Of a DNA stretch of 64,000 nucleotides, positions 38,038 through 51,161 are shown piece by piece (within the stretch, counting starts at the first letter, position 1; each line of letters starts with the position of its first letter). The position numbers and the translations under genes were made by a program. A model generated the notes under the pieces. It was not told where the DNA came from. It did no database searches and saw nothing but the letters and a program-made list of their open reading frames with translations. Source of the stretch: Phellopilus nigrolimitatus (taxonomy: Eukaryota; Basidiomycota; Agaricomycetes; Hymenochaetales; Hymenochaetaceae); assembly GCA_021029095.1 (NCBI GenBank), contig JAJOHG010000145.1:1-64000 (forward strand). The letters run 5' to 3'.

Positions 38038-39741
38038 TTATTGCGATGAGCTCGAGTTCTTCGTGCCAGAACTCGAGCCACAGACCAGTGCGTGCATCGC
38101 TGATCTGGAGGCTTGCGACCCGAGCATCGCATTCACATCTACACTAGCATTTGAGCAAGAACTCACGTTGCGTGTTGGGCGGTCCGTACCCGCGATACAG
38201 GAGCGCGGAACGACGCCCCGTTCGGCGTCGTGCACGCCGATGCGTTGCACTTCGCACCACCCATCTTTGAACTCCCTCAACAGGTGCAGAACTTCTCCAC
38301 GGCGCACGAGAAGCTCGTCGGGCATGGAAGGGGACGGCGTGAACAAACGCGCGACAACTACGAGATGCGGGAGCTTCAAGTTGCAGGTAACTGGCCTTGA
38401 ACCTGCGCCAAATGTCCTAGCCTCGAATCCGGCTGATGTCGAGGGCATATGTTTGACGGTCGCCTCAATATTGCTTGTGCTCAAGGCCGGGGAGTCAGCA
38501 TTGGTCAGCTTAGACTCCGGTAATAAATCGACGCTAGTCACGCCCGCCGAGGAAGAGTTGGAGTCTTCGAATCGTTGAGTATGATGAGATGTCTCGTTAT
38601 TTTCTGTGTCCTCCATGAGTTCCACAGGAGGAACCGAGTCCATACGGGTCGGACTGGTCACATTCACCGTTGCCGTATCCAGAGAGCCGCTGTATGATAA
38701 GTCCGAAGTGGCTTTGGTTTGCGCTAGTATTGTCTGCGTCACATCCGCGATTGTGATGATTGGTACAGGGACACGCTTTGGCGCAGGCACCTTCGGCAGT
38801 TGAGCGGATGACGCGTCCTCGCGGGCCTGTAACTGTAGATGCGCGGGCTTCTGTTTCTGTCTCTGTCTCTTCGAGCCGAGAGGTTCCGGACTTGAAGAAG
38901 ATTTTGCGCTCGTCATCGCCTCTGCAGCACACGGTGCGTTTCCATTCATGGGCATGAAAGCTAATGCTGTCGATGACAACGGTGGGACCGTATCGAATGA
39001 CTTGATGGCAGATCGTGGGGAATGCATGATAGCTGCTGTTATGCGCGAAATGCGCGAACCCCGCTGCACTACTGGGGGAGGCAGGGCAGACACGACGAAA
39101 GGTCGCGGAATAAGATCAGGGCCAAAGCTTGTCGCGGCACCCTTGTCCATGTCCAAATTCTCCGGTCTCTTCTTAATCTGAGGGATCCATCCGACGTCCA
39201 TGTCGACATCCGGATACGGAGGAAGCAGGTGTGCCTTCGCGAATGGCTGCAAATTGTCGTAACCGAGGTCGATTATCGTTTGCGTGAAGAATGGGTTCCT
39301 CTTCTCCGAAATGATTCTTTCTGGAAGAGGAGACGCGCATAGGCTCAAATGCTTGAGAGATAGGGACTTGGGGCTGGTCCTTCGCTTGCGTAAGAACTTT
39401 CTTATTTTCCAGGTGGCGACACCTGTTTTTCGAAATCGGGTTAGATATGTATTTTCAAGATTGAAATAACAACTAATTGACGAACCTAGCACGATCACCC
39501 CGAGGAAGACAATGAGCCCCGTGAGTACTTTTGTTGAAGCCGTGAGAGATGGAATAGTGGCCACCGGTGTGCCAGAAGGGCCCACGACAGTGTCGCGCTT
39601 CTCGAGTATAAGAGTCGGAGCAGATTGACGTGCATCCAACCCAGTAAGCCGACTTTGGGAAAAGCCTGCCTGAGGCGAGTGTCGCTCAGCGACGTGAGCG
39701 AACCCGCGCTCGACTGATTGGAAGCGCAAAGAAGGAGCCAT
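38038..39741 (-). CDS. Single-pass membrane protein with C-terminal SH3 domain (B)
   Basis: Two exons, 39741-39486 and 39422-38038, encode 546 aa. The 63-nt intron is a multiple of three without a stop, so the unspliced frame stays open; the GT...AG borders and a CTAAC branch point favour splicing, which yields an unbroken transmembrane segment (VLTGLIVFLGVIVLGVATW) followed by basic KIRKFLRKRR. A long Ser/Thr/Pro-rich cytoplasmic region follows, then an SH3 domain near residues 440-500 (VVVARLFTPSPSMPDELLV, FKDGWCEVQ, RGVVPRSCI). The order (short outside part, TM, disordered, SH3) repeats that of protein A, 7 kb away, but the sequences differ greatly. It may be a polarity or wall-stress adaptor; partners unknown. 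Confidence 0.8.
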   Translation of the reverse strand: MAPSLRFQSVERGFAHVAERHSPQAGFSQSRLTGLDARQSAPTLILEKRDTVVGPSGTPVATIPSLTASTKVLTGLIVFLGVIVLGSSISCYFNLENTYLTRFRKTGVATWKIRKFLRKRRTSPKSLSLKHLSLCASPLPERIISEKRNPFFTQTIIDLGYDNLQPFAKAHLLPPYPDVDMDVGWIPQIKKRPENLDMDKGAATSFGPDLIPRPFVVSALPPPVVQRGSRISRITAAIMHSPRSAIKSFDTVPPLSSTALAFMPMNGNAPCAAEAMTSAKSSSSPEPLGSKRQRQKQKPAHLQLQAREDASSAQLPKVPAPKRVPVPIITIADVTQTILAQTKATSDLSYSGSLDTATVNVTSPTRMDSVPPVELMEDTENNETSHHTQRFEDSNSSSAGVTSVDLLPESKLTNADSPALSTSNIEATVKHMPSTSAGFEARTFGAGSRPVTCNLKLPHLVVVARLFTPSPSMPDELLVRRGEVLHLLREFKDGWCEVQRIGVHDAERGVVPRSCIAGTDRPTRNVSSCSNASVDVNAMLGSQASRSAMHALVCGSSSGTKNSSSSQ

Positions 39742-40903
39742 GGCCTAAGGAGGAAAAAGGAATGAGAAGGGACCGCCGGCACAGTCCTGCGAAATCCAGT
39801 ATCTGAGTAGATGCGCATTAAGTATCGCTCTTCGCTCATCTTTCAGATGGCGTCGGTGAACACTGTTTTCGACTTCATCAGAGTCAATGTGCTTTCGCAC
39901 ATCTCCTGCCACAAAAATAAATGATATCTAGATTTCATACTTATCAATCATGATGGGCTTCACATTTTGTCAGGTCCTCTAAGTGGTAGGAGGGCTTCTG
40001 AATACCGATTCGAGAACTTTGTAACTGACGATAACCACGGGTATGGGTGATGCGATGTTGGTGAGAAATGCATGAGTACAGGCACACGCATTGAGTGATC
40101 GAGCTTAGCAGGTCAAGCCAATGAATGATACCAGAAGATCATCTTCATGAGGCAACATGATGATCCATCACCACTGTTGCACGTCGTCAAGGACTCAGCC
40201 CTCCGCGGATTTGGGGTCAATGCAGTACGCTCGCTAGACCCCCGAGAACAGCCAGCGGTGATTCATCACTGAGAACGTATATGGCCTAGAATCGAAATAA
40301 TCAAGTGAATTGTGAACAATGTTATCACTGTGTTCGAGCCCTCTGTGAAAGTAGACGACGTGCCTATTTGAGTCAAGTGTTCCTCTGCAAAGCAATACAT
40401 GTCCTTTCAAAATTATCTGTGCAGGTGGTGCAATAATTCAGGAAAAGGATTATATTTAGAAATCTATGACTAGTCACGGAAAAGGCCAGACAGCCTACCG
40501 GATGGCCTTTTGATAGGAAGGAGTATCGAGAAGAGCTAGACGCGTGTCTGCACAATTATTTTCAATCTGAATGAGTATCATTTGAGATGAAACTCGGACT
40601 GGCCTGATGTAACATTTCAACGTCAGGCCCAACAGACAGGAACGTACAGAGACATCGGGACAAACGATATCCCTCGACACACGACATTAGAGGTTCCTGT
40701 ACGGCCAGATTCTAAAAAAAGGAGCCAATTAGAATAAGGCAGCCTGGCACGTGAATCCGAAGGAACAAGGTCATTTCATAAATTTGTCTCTCTCCATGCC
40801 AGAGTAACAAAATATAATTCGACGGGCAGATATTCAGCAAAACAGTACAGAACTTGTATCAGAGGGGCTTGCAGGATTAGAAGAGCACTTAGGGTTATAC
40901 ACT
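39742..40903. other. Intergenic region without supported gene
   Basis: 1.16 kb between the start of SH3 protein B and the 3' end of DBP2. The small open frames (about 60-80 aa) lack domain character and splice support. No tRNA-like or repeat structure was recognised. Confidence 0.5.
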
Positions 40904-43464
<2,561 letters not shown>

Positions 43465-43858
43465 TGCCAGGCAAATGTCGATGGTGGTAGGTGAATATGA
43501 AGAGAGATGATGGGAGTCGTCGGTCAAACGCAGTGTGCATCACTATCTCCGTCACAACCGAAAATTACAAATCTCACGCTGATCCTCACGCGGTCGGTCG
43601 ACAAACGACCGTGTACTGTGTTCGCCCGCACAAAGCGCCTTGCGCGCGTCGTCGCCGATAACGACGTGCATATGCATACGGACTGACAGGTGTCTTGAGT
43701 AAAAGGCTCCTTTACCTGTTCACGCAGCGGGTCACGGTCTAAGGAATTTCCCTTGCCGACATAGACTGCCTTCACATATCACTGTTGCGAGCTAAGCTGC
43801 AAGGTATGAATCGACTTTCAAATTAGAGATGTACTTGACCTAATATTCTCAAGCTCTC
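43465..43858. promoter_or_regulatory. Shared divergent promoter region, DBP2 / PTR2-like transporter
   Basis: The 394 bp between two divergent start codons must contain both promoters and leaders. No specific binding site was identified. Confidence 0.5.
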
Positions 43859-46051
43859 ATGGTCGGGGAGTCGCTAACTAGACGGGTCTCCCACTGGTTA
43901 AACGTCTCTAAACGCGAAAGCAGGCATCACGCTTATATACCTCTTTCGAATGTGGAATCTGTATCGCAGACCTCCCCAGTCTCTATTGCAATAGATGAAG
44001 GAGCAGGCACAACACACGTGCAATCAGAGAATGCACATGAAGACGAGAAAGACACAGCAGATGGTAGTGATACTGGAGGGCAAGATAGCTCCGAAAGCCC
44101 TACTGCTGAAGAAAATGTGATGCTTCGAAGAGTGGTGGATGACATCCCCCTCGCTGCATTCACAATCGTTATAGTTGAGCTCTGCGAGCGTTTTGCGTTC
44201 TATGGATTATCTGGTGTCTTCCAAAATTACCTTCAGAACCCACTTCCGATAGGTGGAAAGGGCACGGGCGCTCCAGCATCCGTCAACGATCCTGTTCCTG
44301 CAGGTGCTTTAAATCTCGGTCAGTCAACCGCCAGTGGGCTCCAGCAGGTTTTTTCAGCTTTCGCATATGTGTTTCCCTTGTTCGGAGCCATCATTGCCGA
44401 TACAAAATGGGGAAGATACAAGACCATAACCGTCTTTTGCGCGGTGTACTTTGTTGGCCTTTTTATCATTACAGCTTCATCTTTCCCATTTTTTCTAAGG
44501 GTGGGATTGGGTTTACCAGGATGGCTATTTGGTGCATTTATAGTCGCGGTAGGCACTGGTGGTATCAAAGGTGGGCAAGACTGATCGCTTTGTCGTAAAT
44601 TTGGTCAGCTGAAAGTTTTTATAGCAAATGTATCTCCCCTTGTAGCAGATCAATACCGCAAGACTGACATGTTCATTCGTACTATAAACTCTGGCGAGCG
44701 CGTCATCGTTGATCCAAGTTTGACTATATCGCGTATTTATAATCTCTTTTACTGGTGCATAAACGTCGGTTCGCTTTCCGCAATCGTGACTACGCAGCTT
44801 GAAAGACGCGTTGGGTTCTGGGCTGCCTTTACGCTACCGACTTGCGTTTTTGTCGCTACGCCACTAGTTCTTATTTCAGGTTCGAAACTTTATTACAAAG
44901 TCGCACCCCGAGGAAGTATAATCGTGGAGGTGTATAGAGTAGTAAGGCTGGCATTCAAGGGATTATTGACGAATCCCGTGAGGTTTCTTCGCGAGGTGAG
45001 ATCTTTTTCCCCTTTTCCTGGTCTACTTCTTATTTTTTGTCCTGAAGGCAAGGACTACAGGGATCTGGAATCGTGCAAAACCAAGCTTACTTGTCAGCAG
45101 TGACGATACCCAAGATAAGAATATCGGGACGTCTATGATAACTTGGGACGATTCCTTTGTTGATGAAGTCAAACGCACTGCCCGTGCTTGCCAGATCGCG
45201 CTCTTTTTCCCCCTATACTGGGTCGCATATAATCAGATCACGACAAACCTCGTCTCGATGGCCGCAACTATGTCAACAAATGGCACACCGAACGATTTGC
45301 TGGCGAACTTTAACCCCATCACTCTTATAATCCTCCTGCCCACTATGGACGTAATAGTGTATCCTAGCCTGCGTCGCATCGGCATTGTGCTGCGGCCTAT
45401 CTTCCGGATCTGGCTCGGATTCATGTTCGCTGCCCTCGCAATGGTGTACAGTGCTGTACTTCAGCATTTCATATATAGCACAAACCCGTGTGGCGAGTAC
45501 GTAGGTACGTGTGCTCAACCAAGCTCAATTATCGTTTGGGTGCAGGTGCCGAGTTATGTGAGTCCATTTGTCATAACCAATTTCCGACTGGGTTTGACTT
45601 TTTGCGATGTAGGTCCTCATTGCTATCTCTGAGATATTTGCATCGGTATCCGGACTCGAATATGCTTATAGCGAATCTCCGAAAGGCATGAAGTCTATCG
45701 TTATGAGTTTCTTTCTGCTCATGTCTGCCGTTGGAAGTGTGCGTGTTTTTATTACTCGACAATTTTTTCTTGTCTGGAACATTAAGGTTAGGTGATAAAT
45801 GCGTTTCTCGCACCGTTCGCTCAGGATCCTAATCTTGTGAGGAACTATACGGGAATCGCGTTAGCTACATTCGTCGCGGGAAACCTCTTTTATCTTTGCT
45901 TTTGGCGCCGTGACCGGAATGGTTCGTCGTTTGTGCTACTCTTTTCTTCGGACTACTCTTACAGAGATCCTTACATTTTCCAGAGGAATATGGAAATGCG
46001 ATCGAAAAATGGAATCCCGGTCTTGACAGCCAAGAGGCACTGAATTCGTGA
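43859..46051 (+). CDS. PTR2: PTR2-like proton-coupled oligopeptide transporter (POT family)
   Basis: Six exons (43859-44570, 44625-44995, 45048-45557, 45613-45738, 45792-45921, 45984-46051) encode 638 aa. The hydrophilic N-terminus precedes POT motifs: [19 protein letters not shown] (helix 1, with the E-x-x-E-R proton-coupling motif), then the second POT signature [15 protein letters not shown]. Later parts match PTR2: [38 protein letters not shown]-like segments, and [19 protein letters not shown] in the last helices. Such proteins import di- and tripeptides with protons at the plasma membrane; fungi use them for nitrogen supply. The short last exon was chosen because it keeps phase and gives a POT-like acidic tail; reading through the last intron gives a different tail. 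About twelve membrane segments are expected. Confidence 0.92.
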
Positions 46052-46203
46052 ATCCTCGTGCATATTTCTTCAATTGTTTATCACTTTGTATAGATTAGTT
46101 CTTGTATTTCTTGTTCCAAAAATTGACTGGATGCCTCAGCCGAGCGTCAGCACAAATGAAATGACCACGCTTCGTGTCGCGCGTCAATTCTTCCCACGCC
46201 AAT

Positions 46204-47280
46204 ATGTTTCCGCTCTTCAGCTTTCTCCTCTGGCTGTTCGCTCTGCTCAAGAGCCGCACAGAACGCATTGCGCTCAACATCCTTTCGGCGGGCCCGATTC
46301 CGCGTCATGTCGCGTTCATCATGGACGGGAACAGGCGCTATGCGCGTGGAAAGCACATAGAGGTTGCCAATGGCCACGTCGACGGATTTCAGACACTGCG
46401 ACGGGTGCGTATCTATTCCAGTCCTCCTCTAGTAAATCCATCTCATATTATGGAGTGGTGCCTGTTCCTTTAGCTACTAGAAGTCTGCCTTAATTTGAAC
46501 ATCAAATGTGTTTCCGTGTACGCGTTCGCCATCGAGAACTTCAAGCGGCCACCGGAAGAGGTGGACGCGCTTATGAAGCTCGCAAAGGACAAGCTCCATG
46601 AGCTATGCGAAAAGGGGTGCGTTTCTCAGGTACCCCTTGTCGTCTAGAAAGGCTTCTTGCTGAGAAGAAGCGTGTAGGAATCTACTTGACGAGTACGGCG
46701 TGCGCCTCTGCGTGCTCGGTCGCACGTCGATGCTGCCTGTGGACGTTCAGGAAGCGGTGCAGAAAGCAGAAAACATGACACGGCACAATGACAGGTGTGT
46801 TACAAGTTTATTTACCAGCAAGCTGAAACAAACGATTGCGCCCATAGAGCCATTCTTAACCTTTGCATGCCATACGCATCGCGTGATGAAATTGCCACAG
46901 CCATCCAACGGACAGTAGATAAAACCCTTTCAGACGATTCAGATATCTCGTACGTTCTTATAGTTTTCTTATGCTCGCGAGAAATGACAACGATCGTTTC
47001 TTCTCGGGCTTATAGGGCAATCACGGAAGCTTCTATCGACGCTAACCTCATGACGACGCTCTCCGGAAGCCCTCCCTTAGACATTCTCGTACGGACGAGC
47101 GGCGTACGACGTTTAAGCGACTACATGCTTTGGCAGTGCGCAGAAGACACGCAGATTCAATTTGTGCCATGCTATTGGCCTGACTTTGGCATGCGCGAAT
47201 TCATCCCCATAATACTGGCATACCAGCGCAAATTCTGGGCGCGTCGGGCAGCTAAAGACCTGATAGACAAGAAAAAGTAA
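46204..47280 (+). CDS. RER2: cis-prenyltransferase (dehydrodolichyl diphosphate synthase, RER2/SRT1 type)
   Basis: Five exons (46204-46404, 46474-46616, 46678-46794, 46848-46949, 47016-47280) encode 275 aa in phase. The enzyme adds isopentenyl units in cis to farnesyl diphosphate to build dolichol precursors for protein glycosylation at the ER. An N-terminal hydrophobic helix ([14 protein letters not shown]) is followed by the catalytic motif [15 protein letters not shown] (catalytic Asp in DGNRR), then [33 protein letters not shown] and CYWPDFG. The usual RTSGE is RTSGV here, a change at a commonly acidic site that deserves checking. Start ATG is the first in this frame. RER2 versus SRT1 cannot be separated by eye. 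Confidence 0.92.
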
Positions 47281-47577
47281 TGTATTTCCTTTGAACGTCC
47301 ATTTCCTCTACGTACTTGTATACATACATGAGAGCAGAAAAGCGAGAAAAATTGCTGGTCTCGTTTTAGCGAACGACAAGTTCCAGCTCTTACCGAGGTC
47401 TGAAAGCTACTCAAAATGCGAATGTCTTAATCACTATATCATACAAAGAGATGTATAATTTAAATTTGTTGTTTCCCTTGGAGTATCGACACATCTTCTG
47501 AGTAGTTTGAACTCTTCGCAGAAGCTGTTCAAGTTCCTGCGTAAACAAAGACTTTGGAACATTTGAATTTCTCAAAC

Positions 47578-48639
47578 TAGGGACCTTCAGAGTAGAAACG
47601 AAACGCGTTTCCGTTTCCACTTCTGCCCTTATTAGGCAGGGGCCGTTTCTCACGTAAGACGAGCGCGTTACACTGCTGTTACTACCAAACTAAGTATCTG
47701 GAGGATCGTCGCGTTGAGCCGTTGTCATCCCGCCGTGCCGTCACTCGCTACAGAGCTCGGCAACGGTAAGCGACACACGGCATTCTCGGCAGATCACAGT
47801 TTTCGACGCCCCGGTTGTTTCTTACAGGTGGGTGTAGAAAGTCTACGGCCCCCCTAAATAAGGAAGGTGGTTCCCGTGCACATCCACATCGTTGCATTCA
47901 CTATAGAAAAGGCTGAACAGGATGTCTAACTGTGAAAATTTTATTTTCAGGCATATATGATAAAAATACAACATATACACGGTCGATTCGAGGTTGCATC
48001 ATTTGTTTTCCATTTCTGTCACGTGAATTAGGTTGTAGGCCTGGCCACATTTTCCGGCTCGGTTGCAGATCCGATAAAGGCCTCATGCAGATCCTACATA
48101 ATATAAATTGTATTTTAAAGTGATTTGAGCTGGAGGTATGAGGCAGTGGTGAATGACCGCGTATGTGTGTGCGGGACGCGGACGGGAACCACCTTCCTTA
48201 TTTAGGGGGGCCGTAGACTTTCTACACCCACCTGTACATAACTGCATTACATGGATGCTTGAACTCGGCACGCTCGGCAAAGTAGGTTCAGAAGAACTCA
48301 AACCACAATGTCAGTACACAATTGTATGTAGTATGATTACTTATTCAGTACTAACAACTCCTGGTAGGGTACATATGACTATAGCACATTTGATAGTTTC
48401 TGTATATTAGGTTACATAATGTGAGTACTTTGCAGAAAGCGACAACAGACCACCGGCTCGGTGAAATCGACTCTGCGAGACCGACGGTGCCGAGACGCCG
48501 AAGCTGTTTGGGAATGCGAGCTTCTTGTGACAAGACGTGACTTGAGATGAGTAACCTTGCTTAGTGAGAAATGGCTCCTGCCTAGTAAGGGCAGAAGTGG
48601 AAACGGAAACGCGTTTCGTTTCTACTCTGAAGGTCCCTA
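47578..48639. repeat. Outer inverted repeat pair, 76 bp arms
   Basis: 47578-47653 and 48564-48639 are reverse complements, matching at 73 of 76 positions. Each arm begins TAGGGACC and contains the palindrome GAAACGCGTTTC. The arms are about 1.06 kb apart end to end. No direct repeat typical of a target-site duplication was seen just outside, so this may be a remnant of a small non-autonomous element or a rearrangement. Confidence 0.9.
47823..48236. repeat. Inner inverted repeat pair, 55 bp arms, perfect
   Basis: 47823-47877 and 48182-48236 are exact reverse complements over 55 bp, with a 304-nt AT-rich spacer. They lie in the interval of the outer pair but with a different midpoint, so the two pairs did not come from one simple palindrome. 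Confidence 0.95.
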
Positions 48640-49075
48640 CTGTATGGACTAATATAAAAACGATTACGTCTACTGGCCGCTTCTCTGCCAGATTGTAAGA
48701 GAAACAGTATGCCGCGTCGGCGGATTGTCGTGAAACAGCAAAACTGGTTAAATGTTCGTACATGTATACGCTGCTCGAATGAGGATACGTGGACTCGAAA
48801 AAAGCTATAATCTTGCGCTGCTTATATATAGACATCTGTTTCAATCTCTTGAGTAGAATGCGCTTGGATAAAGATCCCTTGTGACAAAGGAGCAATTGGT
48901 CAACATAAACATCAGAAATATTCAGACGTCGAGATCGCTCCAAGCTGGTCAAAGACATCAGAGTAGAGTGCTCGTCTATCAAGACAACTGGCCCAAATGA
49001 CGCTATATACATGTCAAGCCGTCGAACAAAGTATTGGATGAGTGATTGAGTAATTTCAAGACACAGGAATTTCAT
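48407..49075 (-). CDS. Doubtful open reading frame, 222 aa
   Basis: An uninterrupted frame from ATG at 49075. The N-terminal 130 residues have ordinary amino acid composition, but no domain is recognised, and the C-terminal part runs across the right arm of the outer inverted repeat. It may be a chance frame or a fragment carried by the repeat element. It has no introns, unlike nearly all neighbours. Confidence 0.2.
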   Translation of the reverse strand: MKFLCLEITQSLIQYFVRRLDMYIASFGPVVLIDEHSTLMSLTSLERSRRLNISDVYVDQLLLCHKGSLSKRILLKRLKQMSIYKQRKIIAFFESTYPHSSSVYMYEHLTSFAVSRQSADAAYCFSYNLAEKRPVDVIVFILVHTVGTFRVETKRVSVSTSALTRQEPFLTKQGYSSQVTSCHKKLAFPNSFGVSAPSVSQSRFHRAGGLLSLSAKYSHYVT

Positions 49076-49181
49076 TCAAAGAAAGCAATTAGAACCTCGT
49101 TGACGAAAGAGACATCGAGACGGCCTAACTAAGGCACTAGAAGAAGGAAGTCGGGCACGAACGCTCAATCCTCCCGGCGTC

Positions 49182-49788
49182 ACGGTGTCGACGTCGAGTG
49201 CCTGCCTGATAAAGAATAACGATTATCCTGTAATAAATGGTAAGTCGCTAGCAACGAGCGAAGTTAACAAGTAGCATACCATTAAGTTAGGACATAAGCG
49301 TCCGCGGAGTGAACGCCCACCCATTTCACTCCTCCCAGCACCCCATGATGACAAGGCTGGGTTCCCTTTTGATGTTAACAGTTGCCTAAAAAGAGAAGAG
49401 AGAAAGCTGTAGGGAGTTTCAGAGAACTCAAGAATATATATAAAATGCACCGGAAACAGTGGATAGAAACTCACCAACGGTAAACTATCGGGACATAAGG
49501 AGGTGCACAGTGAACCTCCTCACGAAGAGGAGGATGATTCAAAAAATTATGCGGATCTCGGCAGCCAAGACTTGCTATGAAGCGGAAGTCATATTTGCCG
49601 TTGAGCGCGGCGACACTCAAGCCGCGGCGATCGTCCTTTTTACGAGGGAGGACCGCCGACGTCGAAAGCAGGTAATCAAGTCGCCGCTTTGACCGCCGAG
49701 CGAGGCTATAGCTGCGAGGCTGCGTACTCGCAGGAATGCGACTCTCATCATCGGCACAGACATTCTTGTCCAGGACAAGAATGTGCAT
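49182..49788 (-). CDS. Unrecognised small spliced gene
   Basis: Three exons (49788-49475, 49385-49280, 49229-49182) with good borders (GTGAGT...TTTTTAG and GTATGC...TTACAG) keep phase and encode 155 aa. The protein is basic and rather polar: MHILVLDKNVCADDESRIPA at the start, RRSKRRLDYLLSTSAV and LRGRLCPNLM later. No domain, signal peptide or membrane segment is seen. Consistent splicing argues that it is or was a gene; the lack of a recognisable family and the repeat-rich surroundings argue for caution. It could also be a gene fragment. Confidence 0.35.
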
Positions 49789-50255
49789 CTGCCTCCGAGA
49801 ACATTGGGAGTTTGGTTGACGACATCGAGTCGTCAATTTCCGTTATTCTGTCGATTATAAGGATAGTCAAGATCTTTTGAGTGTTGCCAGTCAACCAAGA
49901 GACAGAATTATTGGTTTTTGGCTTGGGCTTGTGCTTGAATTTGATTTTGTCACTGTTTCCTGCTTGCTTTTGAGGTCCGCCTAACGTAAAAGAGAGAAAA
50001 AGAAATCAGGGGAGGGGGGAGTAAAAAGGGAAGGAGGAAATGAAAGCGAAAGGGGAGTGTAACACGCTGTCATAAAATTTGGAAAAGGACGAGCGTGGCT
50101 GCGAGAAGACGAAATGCGATGAAAGCGAGAAGCCCCGCAGGCGCGAAAAAAGTGACGCCGAGAAGGAATGAAATGCCTGAAAATGATAAAGGTAGGCCAA
50201 TTGATTTTTTATGATCTCCCACCACCACCGCCCCCCTTTTTTTGATCAGTCCACC

Positions 50256-50260
<5 letters not shown>

Positions 50261-50304
<44 letters not shown>
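50261..50304 (+). repeat. Homopolymer run of 44 T
   Basis: Forty-four consecutive T lie after a CCTCC-rich stretch, with a shorter T run about 25 nt upstream. This may be the A tail of a minus-strand retroposed copy, or a simple repeat whose true length is uncertain. Confidence 0.9.
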
Positions 50305-50305
<1 letters not shown>

Positions 50306-50470
50306 ATCCCGGCCAACCCTCTTCGATCTTTCTGACCCCAATACTCTTCCCTTCGTCTTTTTTTCGCCTTCAAACACCCCACCCCAGCGCATCTGTCCAT
50401 GCAAGTCTAGGCCTACTTACTACCAAGCTTGTACTTGTACCAGATATTTTATTTAGGTACAATGCACAGC

Positions 50471-50540
50471 GAGGTGACCCAATGGGTCACCTTCAAGGAT
50501 TCGGAGAACCTCGGTGTGCATAGCCTGTTTGAGGTTCTCT
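50471..50540. repeat. Two adjacent short hairpins
   Basis: AGGTGACCC at 50472-50480 pairs perfectly with 50484-50492 across a 3-nt loop, and GAGAACCTC at 50504-50512 pairs with 50531-50539 across an 18-nt loop. Both stems are 9 bp. Their role is unknown; no tRNA box B was found. Confidence 0.7.
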
Positions 50541-51161
50541 GGACACTCTTACTCTTGCAGCGGGATTGCCTTGAGGTTGAAGGGATGTTACGAGAGCCAC
50601 GCAGCTAGAGTCGACTATGAAGAGGCCTTGGCACAGAACAAGTTATCAGTTAGACAGGTCTCCTAGAAGCGTGGAAGCATGGTCAGCGATGCGTCACAGT
50701 GCTATGAAAGGGAAGCGTCACCTTTTCTTGAGGTGGGACGTTGCCGACGAGAGAGAAACCGAGCATATCAAAGATGTGCGAAAGCCAGAGTGAAGATACG
50801 AGCAGGGCAAAGACGTGTGGCAGGAGTCTTGAGAGAGAGGCTGCGAGGGGAGTTGAGGGGGAGAAGGAAAGGATGTTGAGGGCCTGTTCGCAGATCAGGC
50901 GGCCTTTTATACACGCCTCAGCCACCTAACGACTCAAAAGGAAGAGATTTAGGTGGCAAATGTTACGCATAGACCCATGGGCCTTGCTTCCTTCATGGTG
51001 GCACGGTGGTATGTGGAGGCGGTGATGCCGACTCCTAATCGGGATCAAGACGCGACAGAGCTCACGTGCTCGCGACGCGTCGAAAGTTCCGTTTCACCCT
51101 TGGTTCCCTCTCAGTCGTCGTTGCTGACGACAACGACGACAATCCGGACATCTTCCTCGCT

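Larger units (their letters stand above)
47281..49181. other. Repeat-bearing intergenic region
   Basis: After the cis-prenyltransferase there are 1.9 kb with two nested pairs of inverted repeats but no transposase, reverse transcriptase or other mobile-element protein. One ORF on the minus strand is listed separately as doubtful. Confidence 0.5.
49789..51161. other. Intergenic region before the NEDD1-like gene
   Basis: It contains the upstream part of the unrecognised gene, a 44-nt T run, two adjacent hairpin-forming inverted repeats near 50471-50540 and the NEDD1 promoter. The open frame continues 5' of the chosen NEDD1 ATG but has no ATG there. Confidence 0.5.

Noticed and set aside
47578..48639. 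Calling the outer inverted repeats the termini of a DNA transposon
   Set aside because: No transposase and no matching direct repeats just outside the arms were seen, so only the repeats are reported.
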